NCBI RefSeq assembly: GCF_002368335.1
Contig: NZ_AP018288.1
Span: forward strand, 238,391-302,390
From: Nostoc sp. NIES-4103
GTDB taxonomy: Bacteria > Cyanobacteriota > Cyanobacteriia > Cyanobacteriales > Nostocaceae
Direction: 5' to 3'
DNA length: 64,000 nucleotides
In this document: piece by piece, positions 8,573-17,257 of the stretch
Layout: the number at the start of each line of letters is the position of its first letter
Position numbering within the stretch: position 1 is the stretch's first letter
Notes under the pieces: model-generated
Seen by the model: the letters and a program-made list of their open reading frames with translations, nothing else
Told to the model about the DNA's origin: nothing
The model's database searches: none
Translations under genes and position numbers: made by a program

Positions 8573-8690
8573 TATGGGAATTGGGCATGGGGCATTGGGA
8601 ATGGGGCATTGAGCATTAGTCGTTTTTCTCTTTTTGCTCTCTATTTCCTATTCCCAATTCCCAATTCCCTATTCCCTACTGCCTAAATTA
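8573..8690. repeat. GGGGCATT and CCCAATT short tandem arrays between convergent genes
   Basis: About 8573-8615 has imperfect units built on GGGCATTGGGAAT; about 8645-8685 has CCCAATT/CCCTATT 7-base units. The second array contains the stop codon (8669-8671) of the short-chain dehydrogenase gene on the minus strand. Confidence 0.8.
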
Positions 8691-9688
8691 GCCCAAGTAC
8701 CGAGTAATGCGGCAATGCCTAGGGCTGCTAAAGCGATCGCTCCCCTCTTAATAGAGGGATTCAAATCAATCGCATCTAAGAAACTTGGGATTGTCAGTTT
8801 GCTAAAGTCTCCCTCTACTCTGTCATAGCCTGAAATAGGCGTAAAAACATTATTTGAGTCGTTTTCTGATTTTGGCTGGGCAGTATACTGTCCAGTAAAA
8901 CCGACAACCTGTAACAGTGAATCTGCTAGAGGTGGCGAAATGCGTTGCAGCAAATCTAATACTTTCCCTGCATCCCCCACAACATAATCCCGCGTTGGAT
9001 GTTCGGCAGCGTAGAGAATTGCATCGGTCACAAGGCTGGCTGGGTAATACGGTGGAATTCCTGACGGTTTAACGCCTATCTTGGTGCCAACTTTATTGTA
9101 ATAAGGTGTGTTGATTGTTGAAGGCAATATTGACGTAACGCTGATAGGCCATTTTTCATATTGCAACTCCACGCGCAGCGCATCCAAGAATCCTTCTAAA
9201 CCATGTTTGGCAGCAGAATAAGGACTTTGCAACGGTAAACTGCGCCTACCCTCCATTGAGGAAATGAGAATTAGCGCTCCTCGTCCCTCTTGTTTAAGAT
9301 AAGGAAGTGCTGCCATGACACCATACACTTGTCCCATGAAGGTGACATCAACGACTCGCTTAAACTCCTCCGGTGTGATTTTCTCGAAGGGGGCAATTAT
9401 ACCGCAAGCAGCAGCATTCACCCAAGTATCCAATCGTCCATATACTGCTACAGCTTTATCTGCGATCGCCTTGACTTGCTGAAAATCACTCACATCAGCA
9501 ACAACATACACTACCTCACCACCCAAGGCTTGAATCTCTTCAACCAAAGACTTCAATCCTGATTCACTGCGTGCTGCAACTACTACTTTGGCACCACGTT
9601 GGGCAAACTTCAGCGCTGTGTCCCTGCCGATACCGCTAGAAGCGCCAACAATGACGACTACCTGCTGATCAATTGGTTTTAACTGCAT
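8669..9688 (-). CDS. Short-chain dehydrogenase/reductase with C-terminal hydrophobic tail
   Basis: NAD(P)-dependent oxidoreductase of unknown substrate, 339 residues, longer than the usual 250. Cofactor motif VGASSGIG (14-21), NAAACG in place of the usual NNAG (91-96), catalytic Ser in ISSMEG (143), and YSAAKHG giving Tyr157 and Lys161. After residue 260 there is a family-specific extension ending in a short hydrophobic stretch (AIALAALGIAALLGTWANL, about 316-334) that could tether the enzyme to a membrane. The last residues SRE and the stop are encoded in a CCCTATT array, so the extreme C terminus may be recent. Monocistronic, preceded on its strand by about 280 bases of repeats. Confidence 0.88.
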   Translation of the reverse strand: MQLKPIDQQVVVIVGASSGIGRDTALKFAQRGAKVVVAARSESGLKSLVEEIQALGGEVVYVVADVSDFQQVKAIADKAVAVYGRLDTWVNAAACGIIAPFEKITPEEFKRVVDVTFMGQVYGVMAALPYLKQEGRGALILISSMEGRRSLPLQSPYSAAKHGLEGFLDALRVELQYEKWPISVTSILPSTINTPYYNKVGTKIGVKPSGIPPYYPASLVTDAILYAAEHPTRDYVVGDAGKVLDLLQRISPPLADSLLQVVGFTGQYTAQPKSENDSNNVFTPISGYDRVEGDFSKLTIPSFLDAIDLNPSIKRGAIALAALGIAALLGTWANLGSRE

Positions 9689-9783
9689 ATTAAGTCATCC
9701 CTAACCTCTTCTTCTATGTAAAGTTTTATAAAAGGTAGGTGCATCCTTCGTAAGACTTATGCATGGGGTAGAGAAGTTTGTCA

Positions 9784-9882
9784 AGTAGGGATGGGGGAGA
9801 TGAGGGGGATGAGGGGGATGAGGGGGATGAGGGGGATGAGGGGGATGAGGGAGATGAGGGAGATGAGGAGGATGAGGGAGAA
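9784..9882. repeat. GATGAGGGG 9-base tandem array
   Basis: About ten imperfect copies of a 9-base unit GATGAGGGG, decaying at the right end to GATGAGGGA/GATGAGGAG. It is directly followed by a different array. Confidence 0.9.
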
Positions 9883-9883
9883 A

Positions 9884-9970
9884 TAACTCCTAACTCCTAA
9901 CTCCTAACTCCTAACTCCTAACTCCTAACTCCTAACTCCTAACTCCTAACTCCTAACTCCTAACTCCTAA
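9884..9970. repeat. TAACTCC heptanucleotide array, 12 perfect units
   Basis: Twelve exact 7-base units TAACTCC from 9884 to 9967, then a broken unit. The stop codon of ppgK (minus strand, 9967-9969) lies across the junction of the last units. Pure copies suggest recent expansion. Confidence 0.95.
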
Positions 9971-10686
9971 CTTTTTTTCTCATCTCGCCATAAAGCTATA
10001 CCACCTAATAAACCAGTGATGTTAGGAATGAGTTTTACATTTAAGGGTAGCTGGATATTGACTTTGACAGCTTCACCACCACCAATGTAAAGGCAATCAT
10101 AATTGAACAGTCTTTGCAAAGATGCGATCGCTTTTTCTAAGCGTCTATTCCATCTTTTCTCGCCAATTTTTTCTAACTCTGCACGCCCTAGTTGTTCTTC
10201 GTAAGTTTCACCTTTACGAAATGGATGATGTCCCATTTCCATATTTGGCACTAGTTTACCATCCACAAACAAAGCTGAACCAAACCCTGTACCTAAAGTA
10301 ATCACTAATTCTACACCTTTGCCTGCGATCGCTCCCAATCCTTGCATATCTGCATCATTAATCACACGTACAGGCTTGTTTAAGCGATTTGCCAATGCTG
10401 TTTCTAAGTCAAACCCAATCCAATCTCGATCTAAGTTGACTGCTGTTTCTGTGACTCCACAGCGCACCACCCCAGGAAAACCTACAGAAACTCGATGAAA
10501 TTCACCTTGTGCAGCTGCTAACACTGCAATTGCATTGATGACAACTTCCGGTTTGGCAGGTTGCGGTGTGTCTACACGGGCCCTTTCTGTTAAAGGATTA
10601 CCTGTAATATCTAATACCATAGCTTTGACACCACTACCGCCAATATCAACCGATAGGGTGCGAATAGATCCATTATCTTCGGTCAT
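9967..10686 (-). CDS. ppgK: Polyphosphate glucokinase (ROK family)
   Basis: Phosphorylates glucose to glucose-6-phosphate using polyphosphate (and often ATP). 239 residues. N-terminal phosphate-binding loop LSVDIGGSGVKAMVLD (10-25), second loop ITLGTGFGSALF near 130, catalytic Asp in VINDADMQGLGA and the His pair in MEMGHHPF. The missing ROK zinc-finger Cys cluster and the short length are typical of PpgK. The stop is formed within the TAACTCC array. It is read away from the accessory cluster at 11.7 kb, across a 1-kb gene-free region. Confidence 0.92.
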   Translation of the reverse strand: MTEDNGSIRTLSVDIGGSGVKAMVLDITGNPLTERARVDTPQPAKPEVVINAIAVLAAAQGEFHRVSVGFPGVVRCGVTETAVNLDRDWIGFDLETALANRLNKPVRVINDADMQGLGAIAGKGVELVITLGTGFGSALFVDGKLVPNMEMGHHPFRKGETYEEQLGRAELEKIGEKRWNRRLEKAIASLQRLFNYDCLYIGGGEAVKVNIQLPLNVKLIPNITGLLGGIALWRDEKKS

Positions 10687-11733
10687 TTGAGTTTATCCTC
10701 GTCGCTGCCTGCTGTGTGCCAATAATAGCAATACAGTGAAGTACCCCAACCTGCTTTGCTGAGGTAGTTGCCCTCCAACATCTTAACTGATAAGACCAAA
10801 TCCAATCATGGGTAAGAAGCAGGCGATCAGGAAAGAGGCTTATACAAATCTTTTCCCCTCTGCACCTCTGCTAACCAGCATCCAAAGTTAACTTGCCAGA
10901 CTGCTAGTTTTGCTCAATTTCTGACGGTACAGGGCGATCGCGTCCTTCAATCTTAACACTTGGCCATTTGGCATCAAATGTTAGGTTTTTTAGCCTTTCA
11001 TTACTTAAGGACAATAAAGGTATCTTCAATTTTAGCTGTAAACTTGGATTCCAAGCTTGAGTTTAAAATTAATAAATTCAAAACACAAGGCTTAATTTTT
11101 AGTAGGATGTTTTCAATTTTTAGGTTTTACTTTTCTGCTCTAAAAACTGAGGATATGCATTACATTTTTTCAAATCCATTGATTCCTACACTATTAATCT
11201 GTTTATAACTCTCATCAAAATTCTTGCTACAGTATCAACCAAATAAAGCACACTTTATCCTAAATAACAACCATTGATATTTTATTTTTAACTTTTTAAA
11301 TTGTCATTATTAATGCTCGTCAGAATAATGAGGGTAGCATTTATACAACAATTTTTGCTACCCCAATTCCTTAGATGTAAAGCTTTTTAAAAGCAATTTG
11401 AAAAAACTTTACACAGCATTTTTTATAAAAATTAACTAATTTGTAGTATTCAATCTACACTGTTTTTGACTTTGAGGACATCTTAAAGTCTGAAAAATTA
11501 TATTTTATTTTTCGACAAATACTGTAATGGCAGTATTTTATTAGGACAAATACAAAAAACTAATAAGGTATAAACATATATTAAAAAAATATTTTCAAAA
11601 CAATGCAAACTTAATCACAAATATTAGCCCTTGTAATTATGTTACCCACACTTTAAACTGATTTTCAAAGACTTAGAAAAAAGTCCATACTATTCCAGTA
11701 ATTCATCTAGAAACATCAGGAAATTTAACCGAT
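10687..11733. other. Gene-free region of about 1 kb upstream of the accessory cluster
   Basis: Two HIP1-type palindromes, then strongly A+T-rich DNA from about 10990. On the minus strand 10910-11057 an open stretch of about 48 codons ends in a protein-like sequence (FDAKWPSVKIEGRDRPVPSE then a few residues and a stop) but has no start or ribosome site; it may be a gene relic. An 82-codon plus-strand reading (10960-11208) overlaps it and has poor codon character. The region must hold the promoters for ppgK and for the gene at 11734, but I cannot point to them. Confidence 0.5.
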
Positions 11734-12417
11734 ATGATACCCAGATCACTTGGAGGCAAGAAAATTGCAATTCTTGTTGAAAATTTATTTATTCCCGAAG
11801 AAATTGATTACTACAAAAAGCGCTTTGAGGAGCTTAGGGCAACCGTACATTTTGTATCTAGGCTTTGGGGTCAGCCTAATGTTCGCTTCGTGAGCGATTC
11901 ATGGGAGGACGAAGAAACACGTCAGACTTTAGAAGTGCAACATGATTTTCAAGATATAGATGTCAACGATTATGCAGCTGTAATTATGGCTGCTAACTAC
12001 ACTAGTGTACGTCTGCGTTATTTCGAGCCGCCTGTAGGTTCTCCCATTAGTGCAGAGCAAGTTCGTACTTCACCAGCAGTACAATTTTATGCTAAAGCGA
12101 TCGCCAATCCCAGGATTATTAAAGGAGCGCTTTGCCACGGGTTGTGGCTAATAACACCAATGCCAGAGTTGCTTAAAGGACGACGGATTATATGTCATGA
12201 GGTAGTGCTTGCAGATATCCTCAATACTGGTGCTATTTACGTACCATCACCTTCAGGTGTTGTAGTGGATGGGGATCTTGTTACTGGTCGCTCAAAGCAT
12301 GAGGTTGAACCTTTTGTTGAGGCCATAACTGAACAAATTCATCAAGTTAACTCTGCAACAAATCGTTTCTTGTTAAAAAGAACTACTCCTGTTTCAGCAA
12401 TTAAAAGAGCTAGTTAA
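11734..12417 (+). CDS. DJ-1/PfpI family protein
   Basis: 227 residues with the class I glutamine-amidotransferase-like fold of DJ-1/PfpI (proteases, glyoxalases, chaperones and hydratases share it). N-terminal strand KIAILVENLF with the conserved Glu16, and the nucleophile elbow GALCHGLW with Cys134-His135. The C-terminal GDLVTGRSKHEVEPFVEAI is the usual PfpI ending, with the Gly-Arg that contacts the active site. First gene of a long co-directional series; the second family member follows after 35 bases. Its enzymatic activity cannot be told from sequence. Confidence 0.85.
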   Translation: MIPRSLGGKKIAILVENLFIPEEIDYYKKRFEELRATVHFVSRLWGQPNVRFVSDSWEDEETRQTLEVQHDFQDIDVNDYAAVIMAANYTSVRLRYFEPPVGSPISAEQVRTSPAVQFYAKAIANPRIIKGALCHGLWLITPMPELLKGRRIICHEVVLADILNTGAIYVPSPSGVVVDGDLVTGRSKHEVEPFVEAITEQIHQVNSATNRFLLKRTTPVSAIKRAS

Positions 12418-12452
12418 CTCCTTCAAAATCGGTTCAAAAGGAAGTCATCATC

Positions 12453-13280
12453 ATGGTAAAAATTCTGACAATTCTATCGGAGTGGGGTTATTGGGGTGAA
12501 GAACTGGTAGGCCCTTTAGATGTATTTGATGAAAGGGGATATCAAGTTGATTTTGCCACACCTACAGGAAAAAGACCTGTAGCTCTTCCACCTAGTTTAG
12601 ATCCTTACTTTGTCGATCCACCATTAGGAAAGCCAGTCGTTTCACAAGAGGTAGCAGAGAAAGTCAAGCAGTTGGAAGACCCCAACAACCCACGGCTGGA
12701 TAATCCAATTATTTTGTCACAATGGTTACCAGAAAGGCCATACTGGAGTTCTCCAAAATTCCTTCGAGAAATGGAAGCATATTACCAAGCACTTGAAGAA
12801 TTGCAGAAAGATTTAGAACAATACGATGCCTTACTCATAGTAGGTGGTAGTGGCCCAATTATAGATTTGGCAAATAATCATAGAGTTCATGACCTGATTC
12901 TCAGTTTTTATCAGGCAGGTAAACCAATTGCCGCAGAATGCTATGGTGTTGCTTGTCTAGCCTTTGCTCGTGACCTTGGCGATCGCAAGAGTATTATTTG
13001 GGGTAAGCATGTCACAGGTCATTGCAAAGAATATGATTACCTGGATGGGACAGGATTTGTCGGGACTGACATTAATATTGGCCCTCCTCCTTATCCTTTA
13101 GAATATATTCTCCGTGATGCTGTAGGCCCAAATGGGCAATATCACGGTAATGTTGGTAAAAGTATCTCCGTAATTGTCGATTATCCATTTATCACGGGTC
13201 GCTCTACCCCAGATTCTTACACAACTGGTGAGAAGTTGGTAGAAGTTTTGGAGAAAGGGCTAAAGCGGTACGGTTGGTAA
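12453..13280 (+). CDS. Second DJ-1/PfpI family protein, long form
   Basis: 275 residues. N terminus MVKILTILSEWGYWGEELVG keeps the strand-Glu pattern (Glu17); the nucleophile elbow is AECYGVACLA, so Cys163 is followed by Tyr rather than the usual His. Large insertions (residues 50-125, with WLPERPYWSSP) make it longer than typical PfpI proteins and resemble the Hsp31-like subgroup, some of which are glyoxalases. AAGGAAG precedes the ATG by nine bases. With 35 bases between them, it is probably cotranscribed with the gene at 11734. Function not assigned. Confidence 0.82.
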   Translation: MVKILTILSEWGYWGEELVGPLDVFDERGYQVDFATPTGKRPVALPPSLDPYFVDPPLGKPVVSQEVAEKVKQLEDPNNPRLDNPIILSQWLPERPYWSSPKFLREMEAYYQALEELQKDLEQYDALLIVGGSGPIIDLANNHRVHDLILSFYQAGKPIAAECYGVACLAFARDLGDRKSIIWGKHVTGHCKEYDYLDGTGFVGTDINIGPPPYPLEYILRDAVGPNGQYHGNVGKSISVIVDYPFITGRSTPDSYTTGEKLVEVLEKGLKRYGW

Positions 13281-13406
13281 GTTTCAGCAATCGAATTAGT
13301 AAGCATTAAAAAGTCTGATGACTGCCCATATCATTGATTTGAATCAATCTCAAGTGCGAAAAACTTTGGTACCGCAAAATGGACTATACCCAAGGAAGCG
13401 GAAGTT

Positions 13407-15116
13407 ATGGCTAACAGAAATGGCCGCTTTGCAATCATCGAACAACTTTTAGTAGATGATATACACTACATATTTGGCAATCCTGGGACAGTGGAAGAGG
13501 GCTTCCTAGATGCATTAAGCGACTACTACCCAGAGTTGCAATATATTTTTACATTACAGGAAACGATCGCAGTAGCTGCGGCAGACGGCTACGCCCGTGC
13601 TACCAAAAAGCCAACAGTTGTGCAAATTCACAGTGGCGTTGGTCTCGGAAATGCGATCGGCATGTTGTACCAAGCGATGCGCGGTCATGCTCCATTGGTA
13701 GTTATTGCTGGTGAAGCCGGTACTCAATACGATGCTTTGGATGCTCAAATGGCCGCTGACCTTGTGACTATGGCAAAACCTGTAACAAAATGGGCAACCA
13801 GAGTCATCCATCCTTCTTCTTTATTGCGCGTGTTGCGTCGGGCTATTAAAATAGCCGCTACACCACCTATGGGGCCTGTCTTTATATCCCTACCAATGGA
13901 TATTCTAGATGTTCCCAACGATGAAGAAGTAATTCCAACTTCTTTTCCAGTCACACAAGTTTCTCCGGAAACTGACCAACTGGCAAAAGCAGTATCCCTA
14001 ATAATCTCTGCATCAAAGCCGATGATTATTGTGGGCGATGGTGTTGCTTTCTCCGATGCACAGGATGAATTAACTCGCACGGCTGAACTCATAGCTGCCC
14101 AAGTATGGGGAGCCGATTCATCTGAACCTAACATCAGTGCCACACATCCTTTATTTAAAGGGCTGTTAGGTCACATGTTTGGGGATTTTAGCCGTCAGAT
14201 CACCACTGAGGCCGACTTAATTCTAATTGTTGGAACTTACCTTTTCCCCGAAGTATTCCCTGCTTTGTCTGATGTTTTTGCTCCAAATGCCAAAGTGATT
14301 CACATCGACTTGAATACCTATGAAATAGCAAAGAATTTTCCAGTGGATATTGGTCTACTAGGCGATCCGAAAACTACACTCGCCAAGCTGAACTCTTTGC
14401 TAGAGAGTAGTATGACAAGTGAACACAAAGATGCAGCAAATGCTAGGGCTAATCAGATAGGCGAGACTACCAAAGAGCAATTAACTGCCCTATTGAATGC
14501 TGACAAAGCAGTTCGTGATGCAGTACCTCTGCATATGTCACGTTTTGCAGAAGAATTGGCAAAATATTTACCACCAGACGCGATCGTTTTTGATGAAGCA
14601 ATTACCAATTCTCCCGAACTATGTCGGTACATACCACCAACAAAAGTCGGGCAATATTTCCAAACACGAGGCGGCTCATTAGGTGTTGGCATTCCTGGAG
14701 CCATTGGTGTTAAATTAGCCAATCGAGACAAAACAGTAATTGCTTTTACAGGTGATGGCGGTAGCATGTATACCATTCAGGCCCTCTGGACTGCTGCACA
14801 CCACAACATCGATGCCAAATTCGTCATTTGCAATAATCGTAGTTATCAAATACTGAAGCTCAACATTCTGCAATATTGGCACGAGCGTCAGATATCAGAA
14901 CACGGGTTCCCATCTTCTTTTGATATATGTGATCCTGATATACGTTTTGATGAGTTAGCCCGTTCTCTGGGGGTTGAGGCTATTCGAGTTGAGAAGCCAG
15001 ATCAAATCAGTTCAGCCATTGAGAAAGCATTGGATTATGACGGGCCTTTCCTAATTGATTTAGTACTAACTAAGGAAATTGTTGGTACAAAAATTGGTGT
15101 TAAGTGCGGTCAGTAG
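13407..15116 (+). CDS. Thiamine-diphosphate-dependent enzyme (acetolactate synthase / benzoylformate decarboxylase-like)
   Basis: 569 residues with the three-domain layout of the POX/ALS/BFD family: PYR domain (about 1-170) with the cofactor-activating Glu in TLQETIAVAAADGYARA, central Rossmann-like domain (about 190-330) with MIIVGDGVAFS, and PP domain (about 380-555) with the ThDP/Mg motif TGDGGSMYTIQALW ending in NNRSYQ. It decarboxylates or ligates 2-oxo acids in known relatives. Genuine anabolic IlvB has a partner subunit IlvN and an FAD-binding region; neither is evident here, so a decarboxylase of the benzoylformate/indolepyruvate type is more likely. It follows the DJ-1 genes by 126 bases and precedes the SnoaL genes. 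Confidence 0.88.
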   Translation: MANRNGRFAIIEQLLVDDIHYIFGNPGTVEEGFLDALSDYYPELQYIFTLQETIAVAAADGYARATKKPTVVQIHSGVGLGNAIGMLYQAMRGHAPLVVIAGEAGTQYDALDAQMAADLVTMAKPVTKWATRVIHPSSLLRVLRRAIKIAATPPMGPVFISLPMDILDVPNDEEVIPTSFPVTQVSPETDQLAKAVSLIISASKPMIIVGDGVAFSDAQDELTRTAELIAAQVWGADSSEPNISATHPLFKGLLGHMFGDFSRQITTEADLILIVGTYLFPEVFPALSDVFAPNAKVIHIDLNTYEIAKNFPVDIGLLGDPKTTLAKLNSLLESSMTSEHKDAANARANQIGETTKEQLTALLNADKAVRDAVPLHMSRFAEELAKYLPPDAIVFDEAITNSPELCRYIPPTKVGQYFQTRGGSLGVGIPGAIGVKLANRDKTVIAFTGDGGSMYTIQALWTAAHHNIDAKFVICNNRSYQILKLNILQYWHERQISEHGFPSSFDICDPDIRFDELARSLGVEAIRVEKPDQISSAIEKALDYDGPFLIDLVLTKEIVGTKIGVKCGQ

Positions 15117-15211
15117 AATTGATTGAGGCTATTACTACTACCCAATCCCCAGCGATGCACTAAGCAAAGCCAAAGTGTCCCCAATCCCCACTCTTTTATG
15201 GAGATGATTTT

Positions 15212-16084
15212 ATGTCAGAAGCAAATAAAGCGATCGCACGTCGGTATTACGACGAAATCATGAATCAAGGGAATTTAGCAACCATTGATGAGCTATTATC
15301 CCCTGACTTTCTATTCACAATTCCCACTCACCCTGAGCCATATCACGGCCCCGATGGTTTCAAACAACTCGTGACCATGCTACGGGGAGCTTTTCCCGAT
15401 GTGCATCTGTCAGTAGAGCATTTGTTAGCTGATGGCGACACAGTTGTCGGTCACTGGACAGGAAGTGGCACTCACGCTGGTAGCCCATTGCACACTGTAC
15501 TCGGAGACATCCCCGCATCTGGCAAGCACTTCAGCATTGATGGTATTAGTTGGTTACGCATTGTTGATGGCAAAATCGTCGAATCCTTAGCTAACGAGGA
15601 TACTTTGGGCTTGCTGCAACAGATTGGCGTTCTACCATCTGAGTCTGCGCCAGTAACAACCACTCCCACTGAAAACAAAGCTTTGGTTGCTCGTTACTTC
15701 AACGAGATTATGAATCAAGGCAAACTTGATGTCATCGAACAGATTATGTCTGCCGATTTTGCCTTTAGAATTCCTACTTTGCCACAACCAATTCGCGGTC
15801 ATGAAGGCATGAAGCAGTTTGTCACAGGACTTCGCAATGGCTTCCCAGACATTCACTTCACCGTAGAACGTGAGATTGCTGAAAAAGACAAAGTAGCCAG
15901 CCGTTGGAGAATTGTTGGCACCCACAAAGGAGAATTTTTAGGTGTTCCTCCTACCGACAATTATGTACAAGACCAGGGTGTTGATATCTTCCGCATCGCT
16001 AACGGCAAAATTGCAGAGATTTGGGTCAATGAGAACGACTTAGGTTTGATGCAACAGCTTGGTGTTATTCCTGCTGCTAAATAA
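15212..16084 (+). CDS. Two-domain SnoaL/NTF2-like protein (ester-cyclase type), copy A
   Basis: 290 residues made of two tandem SnoaL-like domains (about 5-140 and 152-288), each opening with ARRYYDEIMNQGN or ARYFNEIMNQGK and ending with LGLLQQIGV or LGLMQQLGV. The SnoaL fold is an alpha+beta cone used by polyketide cyclases, limonene-epoxide hydrolases and many small-molecule isomerases. No signal peptide. The first domain plus linker is almost identical in DNA to the next gene (15223-15739), while the second domain is clearly different. Ribosome site GGAG about ten bases before the ATG. Substrate unknown. Confidence 0.85.
   Translation: MSEANKAIARRYYDEIMNQGNLATIDELLSPDFLFTIPTHPEPYHGPDGFKQLVTMLRGAFPDVHLSVEHLLADGDTVVGHWTGSGTHAGSPLHTVLGDIPASGKHFSIDGISWLRIVDGKIVESLANEDTLGLLQQIGVLPSESAPVTTTPTENKALVARYFNEIMNQGKLDVIEQIMSADFAFRIPTLPQPIRGHEGMKQFVTGLRNGFPDIHFTVEREIAEKDKVASRWRIVGTHKGEFLGVPPTDNYVQDQGVDIFRIANGKIAEIWVNENDLGLMQQLGVIPAAK
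15223..15739. repeat. Direct repeat, left copy (517 bp, near-identical to 16206-16722)
   Basis: By eye about seven single-base differences in 517 bases against 16206-16722, all silent; offset 983 bases. Identity drops abruptly just after GATGTCAT. Confidence 0.9.
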
Positions 16085-16191
16085 AGAAGAAATCTATTGC
16101 AACCATAGATAGGTTAACGGAGTGATTGCTAAAACAACGTAATATTTAACTTAAATATGCGTTGAGCAATCCTCTAGAAAGAGGTGACTCC

Positions 16192-17067
16192 ATGCAAGCA
16201 GAAGAAAATAAAGCGATCGCACGTCGGTATTACGACGAAATCATGAATCAAGGGAATTTAGCAACCATTGATGAGCTATTATCCCCTGACTTTCTATTCA
16301 CAATTCCCACTCACCCTGAGCCATATCACGGCCCCGATGGTTTCAAACAACTCGTGACCATGTTACGGGGAGCTTTTCCAGATGTGCATCTGTCAGTAGA
16401 GCATTTGTTAGCTGATGGCGACACAGTTGTCGGTCACTGGACAGGAAGTGGCACTCACGCTGGTAGCCCATTGCACACTGTACTCGGAGACATCCCCGCA
16501 TCTGGCAAGCACTTCAGCATTGATGGTATTAGTTGGTTACGCATTGTTGATGGCAAAATCGTTGAATCCCTAGCTAACGAGGATACTTTGGGCTTGCTGC
16601 AACAGATTGGCGTTCTACCATCCGAGTCTGCGCCAGTAACAACCACTCCCACTGAAAACAAAGCTTTAGTTGCTCGTTACTTCAACGAGATTATGAATCA
16701 AGGCAAACTTGATGTCATTGAAGAAGTTATAGCTTCTAACGTCACTGTAAGAATCCCTACTTTACATGAACCCTTTCGTGGTTATGAAGGTGTGAAATAC
16801 TTTGTCACAGGGCTTCGTGCTGCCTTCCCGGATATTAAATTCACTGTGGAACGTCAAATCGCAGAAAAAGACAAAGTAGCTTGCCGTTTTACAAGTATCT
16901 CGACGCATCAGGGTGAATTTCAGGGCATTTTACCGACTGGTAATTCTATAAAAGACCAGGGTGTTGATATCTTCCGCATCGCTAACGGCAAAATAGCAGA
17001 AGTTTGGGTCAATGAGAACGCTCTCGGACTCTTGCAACAACTTGGTGCAATTCCCTCCTCTAACTAG
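16192..17067 (+). CDS. Two-domain SnoaL/NTF2-like protein, copy B
   Basis: 291 residues, same architecture as the gene at 15212. Residues from about 6 to 178 are the same as in copy A at protein level; the remaining second domain is roughly two-thirds identical (for example RIPTLHEPFRGYEG against RIPTLPQPIRGHEG). The start is the ATG at 16192, with AGAGG six to eight bases before; a TTG at 16162 in the same frame is less likely. The stop codon lies inside the terminal repeat of the element at 17058-17200, so the final SSN residues may be acquired. Confidence 0.85.
   Translation: MQAEENKAIARRYYDEIMNQGNLATIDELLSPDFLFTIPTHPEPYHGPDGFKQLVTMLRGAFPDVHLSVEHLLADGDTVVGHWTGSGTHAGSPLHTVLGDIPASGKHFSIDGISWLRIVDGKIVESLANEDTLGLLQQIGVLPSESAPVTTTPTENKALVARYFNEIMNQGKLDVIEEVIASNVTVRIPTLHEPFRGYEGVKYFVTGLRAAFPDIKFTVERQIAEKDKVACRFTSISTHQGEFQGILPTGNSIKDQGVDIFRIANGKIAEVWVNENALGLLQQLGAIPSSN
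16206..16722. repeat. Direct repeat, right copy (517 bp)
   Basis: Partner of 15223-15739; see that entry for the differences. It covers the whole first SnoaL domain, the linker and the first 25 codons of the second domain. Confidence 0.9.
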
Positions 17068-17200
17068 TGGTCTATTGCATTAATTTTGTTGGGTAAACTC
17101 AAATTCAATTTTTCTTTGTTTTCCTCTCCCTTAGCGTTCTTTGTGTCCTTTGCGGTTCGTTTTTTCTCTCATAATTTATGCGCTCAACCACTAGTTAGAG
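17058..17200. repeat. 143-bp MITE-like element with 14-bp terminal inverted repeats
   Basis: CTCTAACTAGTGGT at 17058-17071 is repeated inverted at 17187-17200. The interior holds a common cyanobacterial intergenic phrase (GTGTCCTTTGCGGTTCG). The TAG stop of the gene ending at 17067 is part of the left terminal repeat. Confidence 0.7.
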
Positions 17201-17257
17201 CAACAAATATGAGCATATTTCAACTGAACAAATTTGGTAATTTATAACAGGAGACAA

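Noticed and set aside
9784..9970. CRISPR-like regular repetition
   Set aside because: Units are 7-9 bases in direct tandem without spacers; these are short tandem repeats, not CRISPR.
10960..11208. 82-codon plus-strand frame
   Set aside because: A+T-rich, strange composition, no start signal, overlaps a more protein-like stretch on the other strand.
13407..15116. Assignment as anabolic acetolactate synthase IlvB or the scytonemin enzyme ScyA
   Set aside because: No IlvN partner next to it and no other scytonemin genes (leucine-dehydrogenase-like ScyB, ScyC, tryptophan genes) nearby; left as a generic ThDP enzyme.
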